Source of the DNA: JACCZX01 sp963710675
GTDB lineage: Bacteria > Pseudomonadota > Gammaproteobacteria > Burkholderiales > Burkholderiaceae_F
Reading direction: 5' to 3'
Length of the DNA: 64,000 bases
Assembly: GCA_963710675.1 (NCBI GenBank)
Contig: CAVQBE010000025.1
Location: forward strand, 62,001-126,000
The first letter of the stretch is position 1, and the number at the start of each line of letters is the position of its first letter. The position numbers and the translations under genes are program-made. Positions 20,477-29,970 of this stretch are shown here, piece after piece. The notes under the pieces are model-generated. The model searched no databases. It was not told where the DNA came from and saw only the letters and a list, made by a program, of their open reading frames with translations.

Positions 20477-20535
20477 TCACGCGCCAAGGTCGGGCCCGTT
20501 TCGGTATACCAAGCGAAGCGCTGCGTGCGGTTTGA

Positions 20536-22047
20536 TCAGTTCTTGACGGTGTTGCCGTCGAGCGCCCGCAAAAAGTCCGCCATTGTCGCCGTGCGCCCGT
20601 GCACACTCGCGATGCGATCCACGTCCAGCGCCTTTTCCTTTAGTTTTTGAGCGAAGCTAATGGTCGACGGTTGTGGCGGGCCAAGCGGCGCGTCATTGTT
20701 CGGCAGAAAAAACAAATCGCCCTGGAACAACACACGTTGCTTCGGCAGGTACGCGATCAACATTTCGCGCGCATGCGGGTTGGGTCCCACATCGATCAAC
20801 TCCACCGACTGTTCGCCATCGGTGACGATGCGCCTGCCGCTTTCGACGAACATGAACTCCGGCTTGCGAGGGTTTGCCGACAGGCGATCGTTCTGGGGTG
20901 CTGCGGCCATCGTCTCGACGACTTCACGATTGCCGCGCGTCGTGATAACGGTTGCGCCTTCCGCGATAAAGCTGCGCAAACCTCCGATGTGATCGCCATG
21001 ATGATGCGTAACGGCGACGTAGCGAATCGGCTTGCCTGGAATCGTTTCCTTGATACGCTTGATGACATTGTCGGCGCCCGCGCTCGTGCCCGGCGCTTCG
21101 ACTGCCAGGATGTAGTCCTTGAACTCGACGGCCATCGTGTTGTAATTCTGAGCAGCCACGTTGTGAATCACATAGACGCCATCGGCGAGCTTCTCCACGC
21201 TCGGCTTTAAGTTCAGCGGAACCGGCGAAACCTTGCTGAATCCCGCGTCAGACACCTCAAAAGCCTTGTCGGTATCGCCGGCATTGAACTGCGCGTTGAC
21301 CTTGTAGCGTGCGACGACGTCGCCCGCGAAGCGCCAACTCCAGGTTTGCGGCACCTTCAGTTTTCCGACAGTGGCGTAGTCGGAAAACATGATCTCGGAT
21401 GCGCTTTGACCGCGTAGCGGATCAGTGAACACGAGTTCGTACTTCGAGACAAGTCCGGTGCGAGCGTCGACATAAAGCGCGACTTGCTGCGTATCGGGCA
21501 TCACGAACGTGACCACGCTGTGTTTACGGCCGTCGAATTGATCGTCACCGAGGTAGCGTAGTGAGTTGGCCCCGTCCAGCGCTTGTCGCAATATCAGGTG
21601 GGGAAGCCGGCGGTAGTACTGGACGAACTGTTGCTGCGATGTCTGCTCGGCGGGAATAGGCGTCACCGTACGCGCGCGATGATCGTACGTGGTGCCTTCG
21701 CCTGATTTGATGACTACCGTGTTGTGACCATCGACGCCCGCGCCGCTGGCTCGCTGCTCGAGCAATAGCCGGTTGTTCTTCAAATCGAGCACCAGCGATT
21801 CCTGGAACTGACCGGATTCAAAGGGAGGCTGCGGCGTTGGCATCTGCAAGCGCGGCCAAGTTTCTCCTTGCAATTGCAGTTTCAGCGTTTCGATGCCTTG
21901 CAGCGCTTCGCGCCCACCGATCGCCGCAACCGCCGAATCGATGACCTTGCGCGCCTTGGTCTGCGACCGTGCTGCCAGCGTCCCAGGATCCGCCGCTGAC
22001 GAAGCGAGTGACGTGCACAGCAAAAGAGCGAACAGGGGTTTTCGCAT
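20536..22047 (-). CDS. Exported metallo-beta-lactamase-fold hydrolase with N-terminal LolA-like domain
   Basis: 503 residues from ATG 22047, with a signal peptide (KPLFALLLCTSLASSA). Residues about 30-270 are beta-rich and resemble a LolA/LolB-type lipoprotein-sorting fold (AIGGREALQGIETLKLQLQG; TGLVSKYELVFTDPLRG). The C-terminal half is a metallo-beta-lactamase fold: zinc motif HHHGDHIGG, then NPHAREMLIAYLPKQRVLFQGDLF with the bridging Asp and SVHGRTA near the end. Periplasmic or outer-membrane-associated hydrolase; substrate unknown. It is on the same strand as the SDR gene upstream but separated by 116 nt, so it is probably transcribed separately. Confidence 0.75.
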   Translation of the reverse strand: MRKPLFALLLCTSLASSAADPGTLAARSQTKARKVIDSAVAAIGGREALQGIETLKLQLQGETWPRLQMPTPQPPFESGQFQESLVLDLKNNRLLLEQRASGAGVDGHNTVVIKSGEGTTYDHRARTVTPIPAEQTSQQQFVQYYRRLPHLILRQALDGANSLRYLGDDQFDGRKHSVVTFVMPDTQQVALYVDARTGLVSKYELVFTDPLRGQSASEIMFSDYATVGKLKVPQTWSWRFAGDVVARYKVNAQFNAGDTDKAFEVSDAGFSKVSPVPLNLKPSVEKLADGVYVIHNVAAQNYNTMAVEFKDYILAVEAPGTSAGADNVIKRIKETIPGKPIRYVAVTHHHGDHIGGLRSFIAEGATVITTRGNREVVETMAAAPQNDRLSANPRKPEFMFVESGRRIVTDGEQSVELIDVGPNPHAREMLIAYLPKQRVLFQGDLFFLPNNDAPLGPPQPSTISFAQKLKEKALDVDRIASVHGRTATMADFLRALDGNTVKN

Positions 22048-22163
22048 GAGCGCCTCCACGGGTAAGCCGAGGCACTCTAGCTTTCGACGCAGGACGGTGC
22101 AGGTCTAAGCGACGAGACGGCAGTCGATAGGACGAAACGGCTGCGGCGCTGACAGAATGGCAA

Positions 22164-22967
22164 TTACTGGCTTGCGGTGATACCGCCATCCACGTACAGC
22201 ACTTGTCCTGTGGTGAAGCTGGCGGCGGGCGCGCACAGAAACAGCACGGGTCCGACGACATCTTTTGGCTCGGCCACGCGTCCCATCGGGATTCTTTCGA
22301 GGAGGTAACGGCGCGTCGTTTCGTTGTCGAGCCAGTGCTGGCCCATCTTGGTCTTGACGACGGTTGGCGCGACTCCGTTGACGCGAATTCCGTGCGGTGC
22401 GAGTTCGGACGCATGCTGCTTGATCAGCATCACCAGTGCACCCTTGGTCGCGCAGTACGCCGAGTAGCCGCGTCCGCGCATTGCCAGCTGTGCCCGTACT
22501 GACAGCAGATGCACCTGGGCGCCGCCGCGCCCCGCTGCGACCTGATGACGCGCGCAGGCCTGCGCCACGAACATTGCGGCCTTGACGTTGACGCGATAGA
22601 TCTCGTCGAACTTTTCTTCGCTGACATCCGCCAGCAGCTCTTCGCGCTGGATGCCGATGCAATTGACCAGCAAGTCGAGCCGGCCGTGCTGGTTATGTGT
22701 GCGATCCACCGCCGAGCGCATCGAATCCAGGTCCTCGGCATCGGCGACCGCAACGTCTGCGCGCAGCCCAGCATTTCGGATCGCTGCGCTCAGAGTCTCC
22801 GCCTTGTCGGCGCTGCGTCCGACGATGACGGGAATTGCGCCGGCGAGTGCAAGCCCCCAACAGATCGCTTCACCGATGCCGCCGTAGCCACCAGGCACGA
22901 ACGCGACCAGGTCATCGAGGCGAAACTGTGCGGCAAGTTCGCTCGCGTAATCGATCTGCACGGTCAT
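22164..22967 (-). CDS. SDR family oxidoreductase (second SDR of the catabolic operon)
   Basis: 267-residue short-chain dehydrogenase. The cofactor-binding loop is unusual: VPGGYGGIGEAI instead of the common TGG/TGA start. ADAEDLD and NCIGIQ fill the usual adenine-ring and NNAG positions. The active-site Ser is in HLLSVRAQ, and Tyr and Lys are in YSAYCATKGAL. IRVNGVAPTVVKTKM and VLYVDGGITASQ close the fold. Three nt separate it from the upstream SDR, so the two are co-translated. Part of the minus arm of the locus at 22-34.6 kb. Substrate unknown; a hydroxy-acid or polyol derivative is an inference from context. Confidence 0.85.
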   Translation of the reverse strand: MTVQIDYASELAAQFRLDDLVAFVPGGYGGIGEAICWGLALAGAIPVIVGRSADKAETLSAAIRNAGLRADVAVADAEDLDSMRSAVDRTHNQHGRLDLLVNCIGIQREELLADVSEEKFDEIYRVNVKAAMFVAQACARHQVAAGRGGAQVHLLSVRAQLAMRGRGYSAYCATKGALVMLIKQHASELAPHGIRVNGVAPTVVKTKMGQHWLDNETTRRYLLERIPMGRVAEPKDVVGPVLFLCAPAASFTTGQVLYVDGGITASQ

Positions 22968-22970
22968 CGA

Positions 22971-23726
22971 TCAGTCCATCAGCAGACCGCCGTTGACATC
23001 AATGATTTCACCGGTAATAAACCCTGCGAGCGGCGAAGCAAGAAAGCGCACGACATGCGCAAACTCTTCCGGCTCGCAAAAGCGGCCCACCGGAATCATC
23101 GAGAGCAGCGTCTGGCGCTGCGCCTCGGTCAACTCCTCGGTGACCATCGGTGTGCGCACGTACGCCGGTGCGATGCCGTTGACGGTTACGCCGTCGGCGG
23201 CTAGCTCGCGTGCGAGAGAGAACGTCATTGCACTGAGCGCACCCTTTGAGACCGCGTATGCCGTGCCGGCGGTCAAGCCGCCGGTCTTCGCAGCCAGCGA
23301 AGTCGTGTTGATGATGCGTCCCCAAGCCATTTGCTTCATCGCGGGCACGACCGCCCGGGCCAGAAAGAACGCAGCGTCGAGATTGATGGCGAGCACACGG
23401 CGCCATTCGCTTTCGTCGGTGGCCTGCGATTTTGCGTTGGACAACACACCCGCATTGTTGACCAGGATCGCGACGCTGCCGAAACGCGACTCGATACGCT
23501 TGACGAGTGCCGGAATGCCGCCGATCGACGTGAGGTCGGCCGCGAAGGCCACGCTGCCCGCCACTCCGCTCGCAGCGCGCTCGAGACGCTCACCGGCAAG
23601 GTCGACCAGAGCAACGCTGCAGCCGGCTTGCGCAAGCGCATGCGCAGCCGCGAATCCCATCGGGCCGGCCGCGCCGGTCACAACCGCCGTCTTGCCGTTC
23701 AGCTCTTGCCCGGCAGGCTCAGACAT
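22971..23726 (-). CDS. SDR family oxidoreductase (first SDR of the catabolic operon)
   Basis: 251-residue short-chain dehydrogenase/reductase, FabG-like. Cofactor motif VVTGAAGPMGFAAAHALA, LVDLAGERLE at the second strand (the acidic residue favours NAD over NADP), NNAGVLS, catalytic Ser in INTTSLAAKTG, and Tyr/Lys in TAYAVSKGAL. The C-terminus GEIIDVNGGLLMD is standard. The start overlaps the end of livH by 8 nt, which shows operon structure. With the neighbouring SDR it could oxidise and then reduce, or epimerise, a hydroxyl of the imported substrate. Confidence 0.88.
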   Translation of the reverse strand: MSEPAGQELNGKTAVVTGAAGPMGFAAAHALAQAGCSVALVDLAGERLERAASGVAGSVAFAADLTSIGGIPALVKRIESRFGSVAILVNNAGVLSNAKSQATDESEWRRVLAINLDAAFFLARAVVPAMKQMAWGRIINTTSLAAKTGGLTAGTAYAVSKGALSAMTFSLARELAADGVTVNGIAPAYVRTPMVTEELTEAQRQTLLSMIPVGRFCEPEEFAHVVRFLASPLAGFITGEIIDVNGGLLMD

Positions 23727-24634
23727 CCAGCACGCTTTTCTTGCCCGCGATGCCGCGCGCGCGAAACGTCACCACTGCGATAAACAGCAAGTACATCGAG
23801 ACGATCGCCCAATCGCCGGCAAATGCGCCGGTCAAACCGACCACCATTCCGACGAGCAAGCCCGCGACCACGGCTCCCCAGAAGCTGCCGACGCCACCGA
23901 GGACGATGATCAGAAACGCGGGCACGACGGCATCGACACCCACCTGCGGGCGCACGCCCCAGATAGGCGCCAGCACGATTCCCGCGAATGCGGCCAAAGC
24001 CACGCCGAGGGCGAACACACCGAGTCGCAAGCGCGTTAGATTGATTCCCAATGCACGAATCATCTCGCTGTCGTATGAGCCCGCCTTGATCTTGGCGCCG
24101 TATGAGGTGCGCTCTATGAACAACCAGAGCGCGCCGATTGCAATCGCAGCGGCCCCTGCCGCATAGAACCGATAACGCGCGAACAACAGGTCGCCAATAA
24201 CAACCGAGCCCTGCAACTCCTCGGGAGTTGGCAAGACCCGTTCACGTGAGCCCCATATTGCGCGAATCGCTTCTTCGATCACAATCGCCGCGCCGAAGGT
24301 CAGCAGCAATGCATACAGCGGGTCCTTGCCGTAGGTTCGGCGCAGCGCGACCTCCAGCGCCATGCCAAGCACGCCCACGATTGCAGGTGCGAGCACGAGT
24401 GCAATGCCGTAGCGCACCGCGAGCGGAAGCGCGAACCACGTGGCCGCCGACTCCGGCGGCAGAGGTGGCGCGACGATCATCAACGCCACGTACGCGCCGA
24501 GCGCGAAGAACGACCCATGCGCGAGATTGATGGTTTCCATCAAGCCGACGATCAGCATGAAGCCGAGCGCCAGCAGCGCGAACAGCAGATCCGAGAGCTA
24601 TGCCGTTGACGAGGTGCGGTGCGAGTGTGGTCAT
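23719..24634 (-). CDS. livH: Branched-chain amino-acid-type ABC transporter permease LivH, one frameshift
   Basis: Inner-membrane permease, about 305 residues. ATG 24634 begins MTTLAPHLVNGIA; a shift near 24597 leads to the main frame MLIVGLMETINLAHGSFFALGAY, which contains the permease signature NLAHG. LTFGAAIVIEEAIRAIWGS, SEMIRALGINLTRLRLGVFALG and FLIIVLGGVGSFWGAVVAGLLVG follow (the last is the EAA-like loop). It pairs with LivM, which is encoded on the other arm at 30032-31066. The substrate is unlikely to be leucine, given the catabolic neighbours. Confidence 0.88.
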
Positions 24635-24696
24635 CGTTCAGGGGCGCCGGGCCGAGGGCCGGCGACGGCTGAATGCAATCGGCACGGCGTGGATGC

Positions 24697-26058
24697 TTAT
24701 TGTTCGTACGATGGCGTGGCTTCGTACGACTCAAGCTTGCATGCGCCCACCGCCGCTTTATCTTCAACCTCGGCGGGCGGTACCCACGACATGATCTTGA
24801 AAATGTCGTCCTTCTCGGCGGGTGTGTCGTTGTAGCTCGCCATATAGATCGTCTGCTGCATCTGATGCGTTGCGGGGTTCATGTACGCATCGAAATGCTG
24901 CATGCGATCTCGCGCGCTGACCTTCAGGTTCTCGAGCTGCTTGATGACCGCGATGTTGTTCGTACTGCCGGCACGCTCGCACGCGCGCAACAATTCGCGT
25001 GTCGCCATGTAGCCGTTGTAATAGACGTTGCCCGGCACGCGGATCGCCATGCCCGGGAATGTCTTTTGGTATTGCGCGACAAATTCCTTGACTCCCGGCA
25101 GGTCGAGACGGTAGTACCAGGTGGTGCCGAATACACCAAACATTGCGTCGGGGCCGAGTCCATACACGTCGGGCCAATCCTGCTGATTGTTAATCCAAGC
25201 CATGCGCTTGTGCAGTCCGGCCTGGATGACCTGCTGGCGCATCGACTTTTGGTCGTCGCCGCCAACGGCCGCAGCAACCACGTCGGGTTTCATCTGCTGC
25301 AGCCGCAACAGATATGAAGTGAAATCGCGCGTGTTCTGCGGCACCAGGATCTCACCGATGATCTTTCCGCCCTGTGCCTCGACCAGCTGACGCGTCGCCT
25401 TCGACGTGTCGTGGCCCCACACGTAATCGTTCGTCACCAGCACCCAATTGTTGCCGTTGACCTTCATCGCATTCTTGACGATCGCCTGCGCGAAGTTGCT
25501 GCCATTGCCGTCCCATACGAACTTGGTGCGATGGCAGTTCTGCCCGGCCTCCGTCGGCGAGCTTGAGTTGGTGTTCATGTACACCACACCGTGCTTCTGC
25601 GCCACCTGAGAGATCGCGTTGGCAACCCCCGAGTGCAGCGCGCCGATCAGGAATGCGACGTTGTTGCGCGTGATCATGCGCTCGGCGACACGCGAACCGG
25701 TCGCGGGCGTTGTCTCGGTATCAATGTGAATGTGTTCGATCGGCCGGCCCAGCACGCCGCCCTTGTCGTTGAATTCCTTGATTGCGAGCATCGCACCTAA
25801 CCGCTCGTCACCGCCGCTGGCGGCGTATTGACCGCTGGCGTCCATCGTCAGGCCCAGCACCAACGGCTTTTTCTGCGCGGTCTGCGCCCATGCATGGTGG
25901 TGCTTCCACGGCCCATAGAAAGGCGCCACGCCGTAAAGCCCCGCGGTCGCCGCGCCCAGCGCGCTCGCTTTCAGCAGGCGACGACGGGTCATTGCGCTGG
26001 ATGCTTTAGTGGCAAGTGTCCGCTGTGTGGGTTGTAGCTGCTTCTTCGGTGTTTTCAT
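24697..26058 (-). CDS. ABC transporter substrate-binding protein, LivK family, Tat signal
   Basis: 453-residue periplasmic receptor of the type I Leu/Ile/Val-binding fold. It has a long N-terminus with a twin-arginine motif (TRRRLLKASALGAATAG), so it is probably exported folded. Ligand domain marks: KPLVLGLTMDASGQYAASGG, FNDKGGVLGRPIEH, FLIGALHSGVANAISQVA, NTNSSSPTEAG and WVLVTNDYVWGHDTS. Such receptors of about 400 residues often serve non-amino-acid ligands (amides, urea, aromatic or sugar acids). Same operon as livH and the dehydrogenases. Confidence 0.87.
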   Translation of the reverse strand: MKTPKKQLQPTQRTLATKASSAMTRRRLLKASALGAATAGLYGVAPFYGPWKHHHAWAQTAQKKPLVLGLTMDASGQYAASGGDERLGAMLAIKEFNDKGGVLGRPIEHIHIDTETTPATGSRVAERMITRNNVAFLIGALHSGVANAISQVAQKHGVVYMNTNSSSPTEAGQNCHRTKFVWDGNGSNFAQAIVKNAMKVNGNNWVLVTNDYVWGHDTSKATRQLVEAQGGKIIGEILVPQNTRDFTSYLLRLQQMKPDVVAAAVGGDDQKSMRQQVIQAGLHKRMAWINNQQDWPDVYGLGPDAMFGVFGTTWYYRLDLPGVKEFVAQYQKTFPGMAIRVPGNVYYNGYMATRELLRACERAGSTNNIAVIKQLENLKVSARDRMQHFDAYMNPATHQMQQTIYMASYNDTPAEKDDIFKIMSWVPPAEVEDKAAVGACKLESYEATPSYEQ

Positions 26059-26116
26059 TGTCGTCTCCTTATGCGTCCTGTGTGTCGTTCGCTCGCGCGC
26101 GCGGACGTCGTAACTC

Positions 26117-27013
26117 TTAGCGCGGAACGATCTTGATACCGTTCAACTTTTCCTGCGCCTCGATCAGCGAAGGCATGAACCGCTCGCCGAGGCCAAGCGC
26201 AGCGGCTTGCACCAGCGCCTGATGCACCGCTTCGCCGATGTAACTGGCGGTGCCATGCGATTCGGCCAAGTGCGTGTAATAACTCATGTCCTTGCGGCCG
26301 TTGGCGATCGTGAACTTCATTCCGGTTAAATCGCCGTCGACTGCCTTGCTGGCGATCATCTGAAACACGCCGGAGTTGACGCCGCCTGCGCTGATGACCT
26401 CAAGCAGCTTGCGCAGCGACAGTCCGCTTTTGGCGGCAACAGTGAATGCCTCGGCAGTGCTGGTCGCAATCGACAGCGCAAGGAAGTTGTTGACCAGCTT
26501 TAATACGTGTCCGCTGCCCGGCGGTCCGACGTGAATGACGTTTTCGCAAAACGCCTTCATCACCGGCTGCAGGCGCTCAAAGTCAGCTGAATCGGCGCCG
26601 ACCATCGTGTTCAGTCGGCCTTCTTCTGCCTCCTTCGGCGTCCGCGCCAGCGGTGCATCGATATAGGTCACGCCACGCTTGGCGAGATCGGCACGAATGC
26701 GAGCCGTCGAGTTGGGCTCGCTGGTCGAGCAGTCGACGATCAGCATGCCCTCGCGCGTTGTCGGGAGCAGGCCTTCGGCGCCGTAGATAATTTCCTCGAC
26801 CTGCGGCGAGCCGGTGACGCAAAAAAATATAATGTCGCTCGCCGCGACCAGTGCGCGCGAGTCGGTGACTTCAACTGCACCGCCTGCTATCAGGTCGTCC
26901 AGGTTGGCACGGTTGCGATGAACTTTGAATGCGAGCGAATAGCCTTTAACAAGCAGGTGCTTGGCCATCCCATGGCCCATCAGGCCGATGCCAACGAATC
27001 CAATGCGCTCCAT
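26117..27013 (-). CDS. Beta-hydroxyacid dehydrogenase family (GarR / MmsB-like)
   Basis: 298-residue NAD(P)-dependent dehydrogenase of the 3-hydroxyisobutyrate / tartronate-semialdehyde reductase family. GFVGIGLMGHGMAKHLL is the cofactor motif. The substrate loop reads CSTSEPNSTARI, and APLARTPKEAEEGRL is the family APVSGG-type segment. Catalytic Lys172 is in GHVLKLVNNFL. The loop differs from typical GarR (which has SSISP), so the substrate may differ: malonate semialdehyde, tartronate semialdehyde, or a sulfo- or hydroxy-aldehyde. In this locus it could reduce malonate semialdehyde made by the aldolase to 3-hydroxypropionate. Confidence 0.85.
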   Translation of the reverse strand: MERIGFVGIGLMGHGMAKHLLVKGYSLAFKVHRNRANLDDLIAGGAVEVTDSRALVAASDIIFFCVTGSPQVEEIIYGAEGLLPTTREGMLIVDCSTSEPNSTARIRADLAKRGVTYIDAPLARTPKEAEEGRLNTMVGADSADFERLQPVMKAFCENVIHVGPPGSGHVLKLVNNFLALSIATSTAEAFTVAAKSGLSLRKLLEVISAGGVNSGVFQMIASKAVDGDLTGMKFTIANGRKDMSYYTHLAESHGTASYIGEAVHQALVQAAALGLGERFMPSLIEAQEKLNGIKIVPR

Positions 27014-27035
27014 GTTTTTCTCAGTCCTATTGTCT

Positions 27036-29006
27036 TTAACCGTTGATTAAAGCGAGCGCGGGTGCCCCTTGCGGCATCAGCGCATGCCTGGCATCGGCAA
27101 AGCGCCGCACAAGCCGCAAGTAACGCTGCGAAATTGCCTCGATCGCAGCGCCATCATCGATCTCGCCGGTAAACCACGCGCGTGCGGTTTCACCGAATAT
27201 CGTGCGCCCGACGGCGAAGCCGCGGCACAATGGATGTGTAGCTGCATCGGCAAGCTGATCGGCTAGCTCGTCGATCGGCGCGTCCAAACCGAGTACAAGC
27301 ACGCCACGGCAATGCGAGTCGGCGTTGCGGATCGAGGCGTCAAGTCGTTTCCATGCCTGTGCGCTCGTTGGTGCCGGCAACTTCCACCAGTCGGGCAGCA
27401 CGCCGGCGGCGGCAATTGCGGTGACGGCGCGCGCAATCACCTGATCCGCATCGCGAGTGTCGCCGCTCATCGCCGGCGGTATAACCTCAAGCAGCATTTC
27501 GCGGCCGGAGTCGTCACACGCGGTCCGCAGATCTTTCAGCGCTTCAATCTGTTCGCTTTTAAGCGCTGCCGGATCGTCGGCATCAAACGACACCAGACAC
27601 TTGGCGATATGCCGTGACGGCCACTCCCTTAACATTGCCTGCACATTGCGGCCGTGCTCGAAGCGCAGTGGGCGCGAGCCGGGGTCTTCGACGGGGCGCG
27701 CAATCCACCAGCCGGCCTCGTCGAGTTCGGGAAGCAGATCGGCACCGTAGCGGTCGTCGAGAATCAATCCATGCGCCGCGCCGAGGCCGTCTGCACGAAA
27801 ACTCGCCCGCTGGGCGGCGCGAGCGACCAGATGCTTGAATTGCGTGATGCGCGCCAGCGGGGTGTTCAGCTCGGCGGCGAGCTGCTCAAGCGGAGCGCGG
27901 TGGTCGAACGCCAACGCTGCAATCCAGGGTGGCGCCGGCCGTCGCGTGGTCGCTCGATGCAGGCGATTTAGCGCGACGTCTTCGCGCAGGCGCGGTGTTG
28001 AAGATCCGTGTTGCAAAAAATGTTCGAGCTCGATTGCCGTTGGAATCGCGGGCGCGCATCCGTGGCGCGATACAACCAGTGCGCCGCATGCATTGGCGCG
28101 GCGCCCGCATTCGGCCAGCGTTGCGTCGCGGAGCCAGCCGCTCAGGAAGCCGGCCATGAAAGCATCGCCGGCGCCGAGCACATTGAAGACTTCAATAGGA
28201 AATCCGTGCACATCGATTGCGGGCGCACCGCGCAGCCCCGGATAAATCGTGCAGCCTAGTGCGCCGCGCTTCAGCACCAGTGTGGACGTTGACTTCTGGC
28301 GCAACGCAATGACGGCCGCGAGCGGATCGCTCATGTTCGCAGCAATGCAAAATTCTTCTTCGGTGCCTACGATCAGGTCGCACATTGCAATAACCGCCTG
28401 CAAACTGGCGCTGACACTGGGCGCCTGCACGTAACGCGTTTCACCATCGCCGAGTGGTGCCAAGCCCCACAGCACCGGCCGAAAATCGATGTCGAGAATG
28501 ACGCGCCCACCGGCCGCGCGTGCGGCCTCGATCGCAACTCGGCAGGCAGCGTAGGTTCCCGGCTGCGACAAATGAGTTCCGGAGATCAGCACCGACGTTG
28601 CGCTGGCGATGAATTGCGCGTCGACGTCGGCCGCTTCAAGGGCCATATCGGCGCAGTGCTCTCGGTAGAACAGCAGCGGAAACGCGGTGCGACTTCGAAT
28701 GCTGAGGAATACGAGAGCGGTAAGTCGCTGCGGATCGAGCCGAACTCGGCTGACATCGACCCCTTCGCGGGCCAGCGAGTCGAGCACGAAGCGCCCGTTC
28801 TGCTCGTCCCCGACGCGAGTCAGCATCGCCGCTCGCAATCCGAGGCGGGCGCAACCCACGGCCGTGTTCGCCGGCGAGCCGCCCAGATAGCGTGCGAAGG
28901 TTGTCACGTCTTCCAGTCGTGCGCCGATTTGCTCTCCATACAAGTCCACTGCGGCGCGTCCGATGCAGATGACGTCGAGCTCGCGAGACGTTGCGCCGTC
29001 CTTCAT
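27036..29006 (-). CDS. iolC: Bifunctional 5-dehydro-2-deoxygluconokinase / DUF2090 aldolase (IolC type)
   Basis: 656-residue fusion. Residues about 10-325 are a PfkB-family sugar kinase: IGRAAVDLYGEQIGARLED, YLGGSPANTAVGCARLG, and the catalytic motif LGAGDAF at 277-283. Residues about 345-640 are a DUF2090 domain (PPWIAALAFDHRAPL; LILDDRYGADLL; VGRTIFGETARAW), the aldolase class fused to IolC in proteobacterial inositol clusters. Together they would phosphorylate 5-dehydro-2-deoxygluconate and cleave it to dihydroxyacetone phosphate and malonate semialdehyde, which MmsA (33122-34636) can take to acetyl-CoA. No iolB, iolD, iolE or iolG is present in the window, so the true substrate is open. 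Confidence 0.88.
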   Translation of the reverse strand: MKDGATSRELDVICIGRAAVDLYGEQIGARLEDVTTFARYLGGSPANTAVGCARLGLRAAMLTRVGDEQNGRFVLDSLAREGVDVSRVRLDPQRLTALVFLSIRSRTAFPLLFYREHCADMALEAADVDAQFIASATSVLISGTHLSQPGTYAACRVAIEAARAAGGRVILDIDFRPVLWGLAPLGDGETRYVQAPSVSASLQAVIAMCDLIVGTEEEFCIAANMSDPLAAVIALRQKSTSTLVLKRGALGCTIYPGLRGAPAIDVHGFPIEVFNVLGAGDAFMAGFLSGWLRDATLAECGRRANACGALVVSRHGCAPAIPTAIELEHFLQHGSSTPRLREDVALNRLHRATTRRPAPPWIAALAFDHRAPLEQLAAELNTPLARITQFKHLVARAAQRASFRADGLGAAHGLILDDRYGADLLPELDEAGWWIARPVEDPGSRPLRFEHGRNVQAMLREWPSRHIAKCLVSFDADDPAALKSEQIEALKDLRTACDDSGREMLLEVIPPAMSGDTRDADQVIARAVTAIAAAGVLPDWWKLPAPTSAQAWKRLDASIRNADSHCRGVLVLGLDAPIDELADQLADAATHPLCRGFAVGRTIFGETARAWFTGEIDDGAAIEAISQRYLRLVRRFADARHALMPQGAPALALING

Positions 29007-29036
29007 CAGCGCGACCTCTTCCTGGCGGCGCTTCGA

Positions 29037-29930
29037 CTACTCGCCTGCTGAGCTGGCGCGCCGGGTTGCGCGATCCGCCATCAAGCGATGACCCACCGCA
29101 ACGACCAGCGATTGCGCCAGCACAATCGGCTCCACCAGCGAGCGAAACGCGGCGCCACCATCATCGCCGATCGCGAATGACAGCGTCGCCACGCGCATCA
29201 GCGGCGATAGCTTGCTGTCGGTAATCGCGATGACGGCGGCGCCGCGCTTGCGGCAACCGTCGGCGATGTCGACGATCTCGTCGGTGTAGTTGCGAAAACT
29301 GATGGCGATAACGGCTTCGTCGGCGTCGATCCGTGAAGCGAATTCCCGATTCATGCCGCCGACGTTATCCAGAAGCTGCGTGCGAACCTCAAGTTGATTC
29401 AGTGCGTACGCAAGATAGGCCGCGACTGGGAAAGAGCGCCTCGCAGCGAGCAGATTGATTTGCGAGGCTGTCGCGATCAGTTCAACCGCCTGCGTCAGCA
29501 GCCGGTCATCGATCGCGTGTTGAAAGCTCTGCAGCCCAGTGATTGCCTGTTGGGCCTGTGCGCGAAACACCTCACCCGGCGACGTCGCCTTTGGCGTGCG
29601 CGACTGCAGTCGTTCGATGCGCTCGCGATACGTCAGCGTACGTGCGCGCAGCTGTGTCCGGAAAAGCTGCCGCAGCTCGGCGAACCCGTCACAGTCGACA
29701 GCAGCTGCAAATCGCACCAGCGCAGACGGCTGCACTCCGATTTGCTCAGCAAGTTGAGCAGCGGTGCCGAGCGCAAAGTCTTCGGGCGAGTCGAGCGCGA
29801 AGCGCGCAATGCGTTGCAGCTGGCCGGGCAGCCGAGGAAAGCGCTCGGTGATGCGGCCCGCTAGCTCGTCGTAGCTGCCGGGGCGGCTTGCCGTGCGACC
29901 GCGTGCGGTGTTCGTAGCCGGCGAATGCAT
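29037..29930 (-). CDS. MurR/RpiR family transcriptional regulator
   Basis: 297 residues: an N-terminal RpiR helix-turn-helix domain (RIARFALDSPEDFALGT; LAEQIGVQPSALVRFAAAV) and a C-terminal SIS sugar-phosphate-binding domain (LLAARRSFPVAAYLAYALNQ; EAVIAISFRNYTDEIVDIAD). It starts at ATG 29930, facing the livM operon across 101 nt that contain a 15-bp palindrome. This class usually represses and is released by a phosphosugar, so an intermediate such as the IolC product may be the inducer. First gene of the minus arm, 30 nt before iolC. Confidence 0.9.
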   Translation of the reverse strand: MHSPATNTARGRTASRPGSYDELAGRITERFPRLPGQLQRIARFALDSPEDFALGTAAQLAEQIGVQPSALVRFAAAVDCDGFAELRQLFRTQLRARTLTYRERIERLQSRTPKATSPGEVFRAQAQQAITGLQSFQHAIDDRLLTQAVELIATASQINLLAARRSFPVAAYLAYALNQLEVRTQLLDNVGGMNREFASRIDADEAVIAISFRNYTDEIVDIADGCRKRGAAVIAITDSKLSPLMRVATLSFAIGDDGGAAFRSLVEPIVLAQSLVVAVGHRLMADRATRRASSAGE

Positions 29931-29970
29931 GATTGTCGTTAGTTCAAGCCATTGCTTCCGGCAAGATTAG

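Noticed and set aside
22993..24039. A 348-codon open frame on the plus strand
   Set aside because: Antisense to an SDR gene and livH, both with clear motifs. Low-complexity Ala/Arg/Thr-rich translation typical of a shadow frame.
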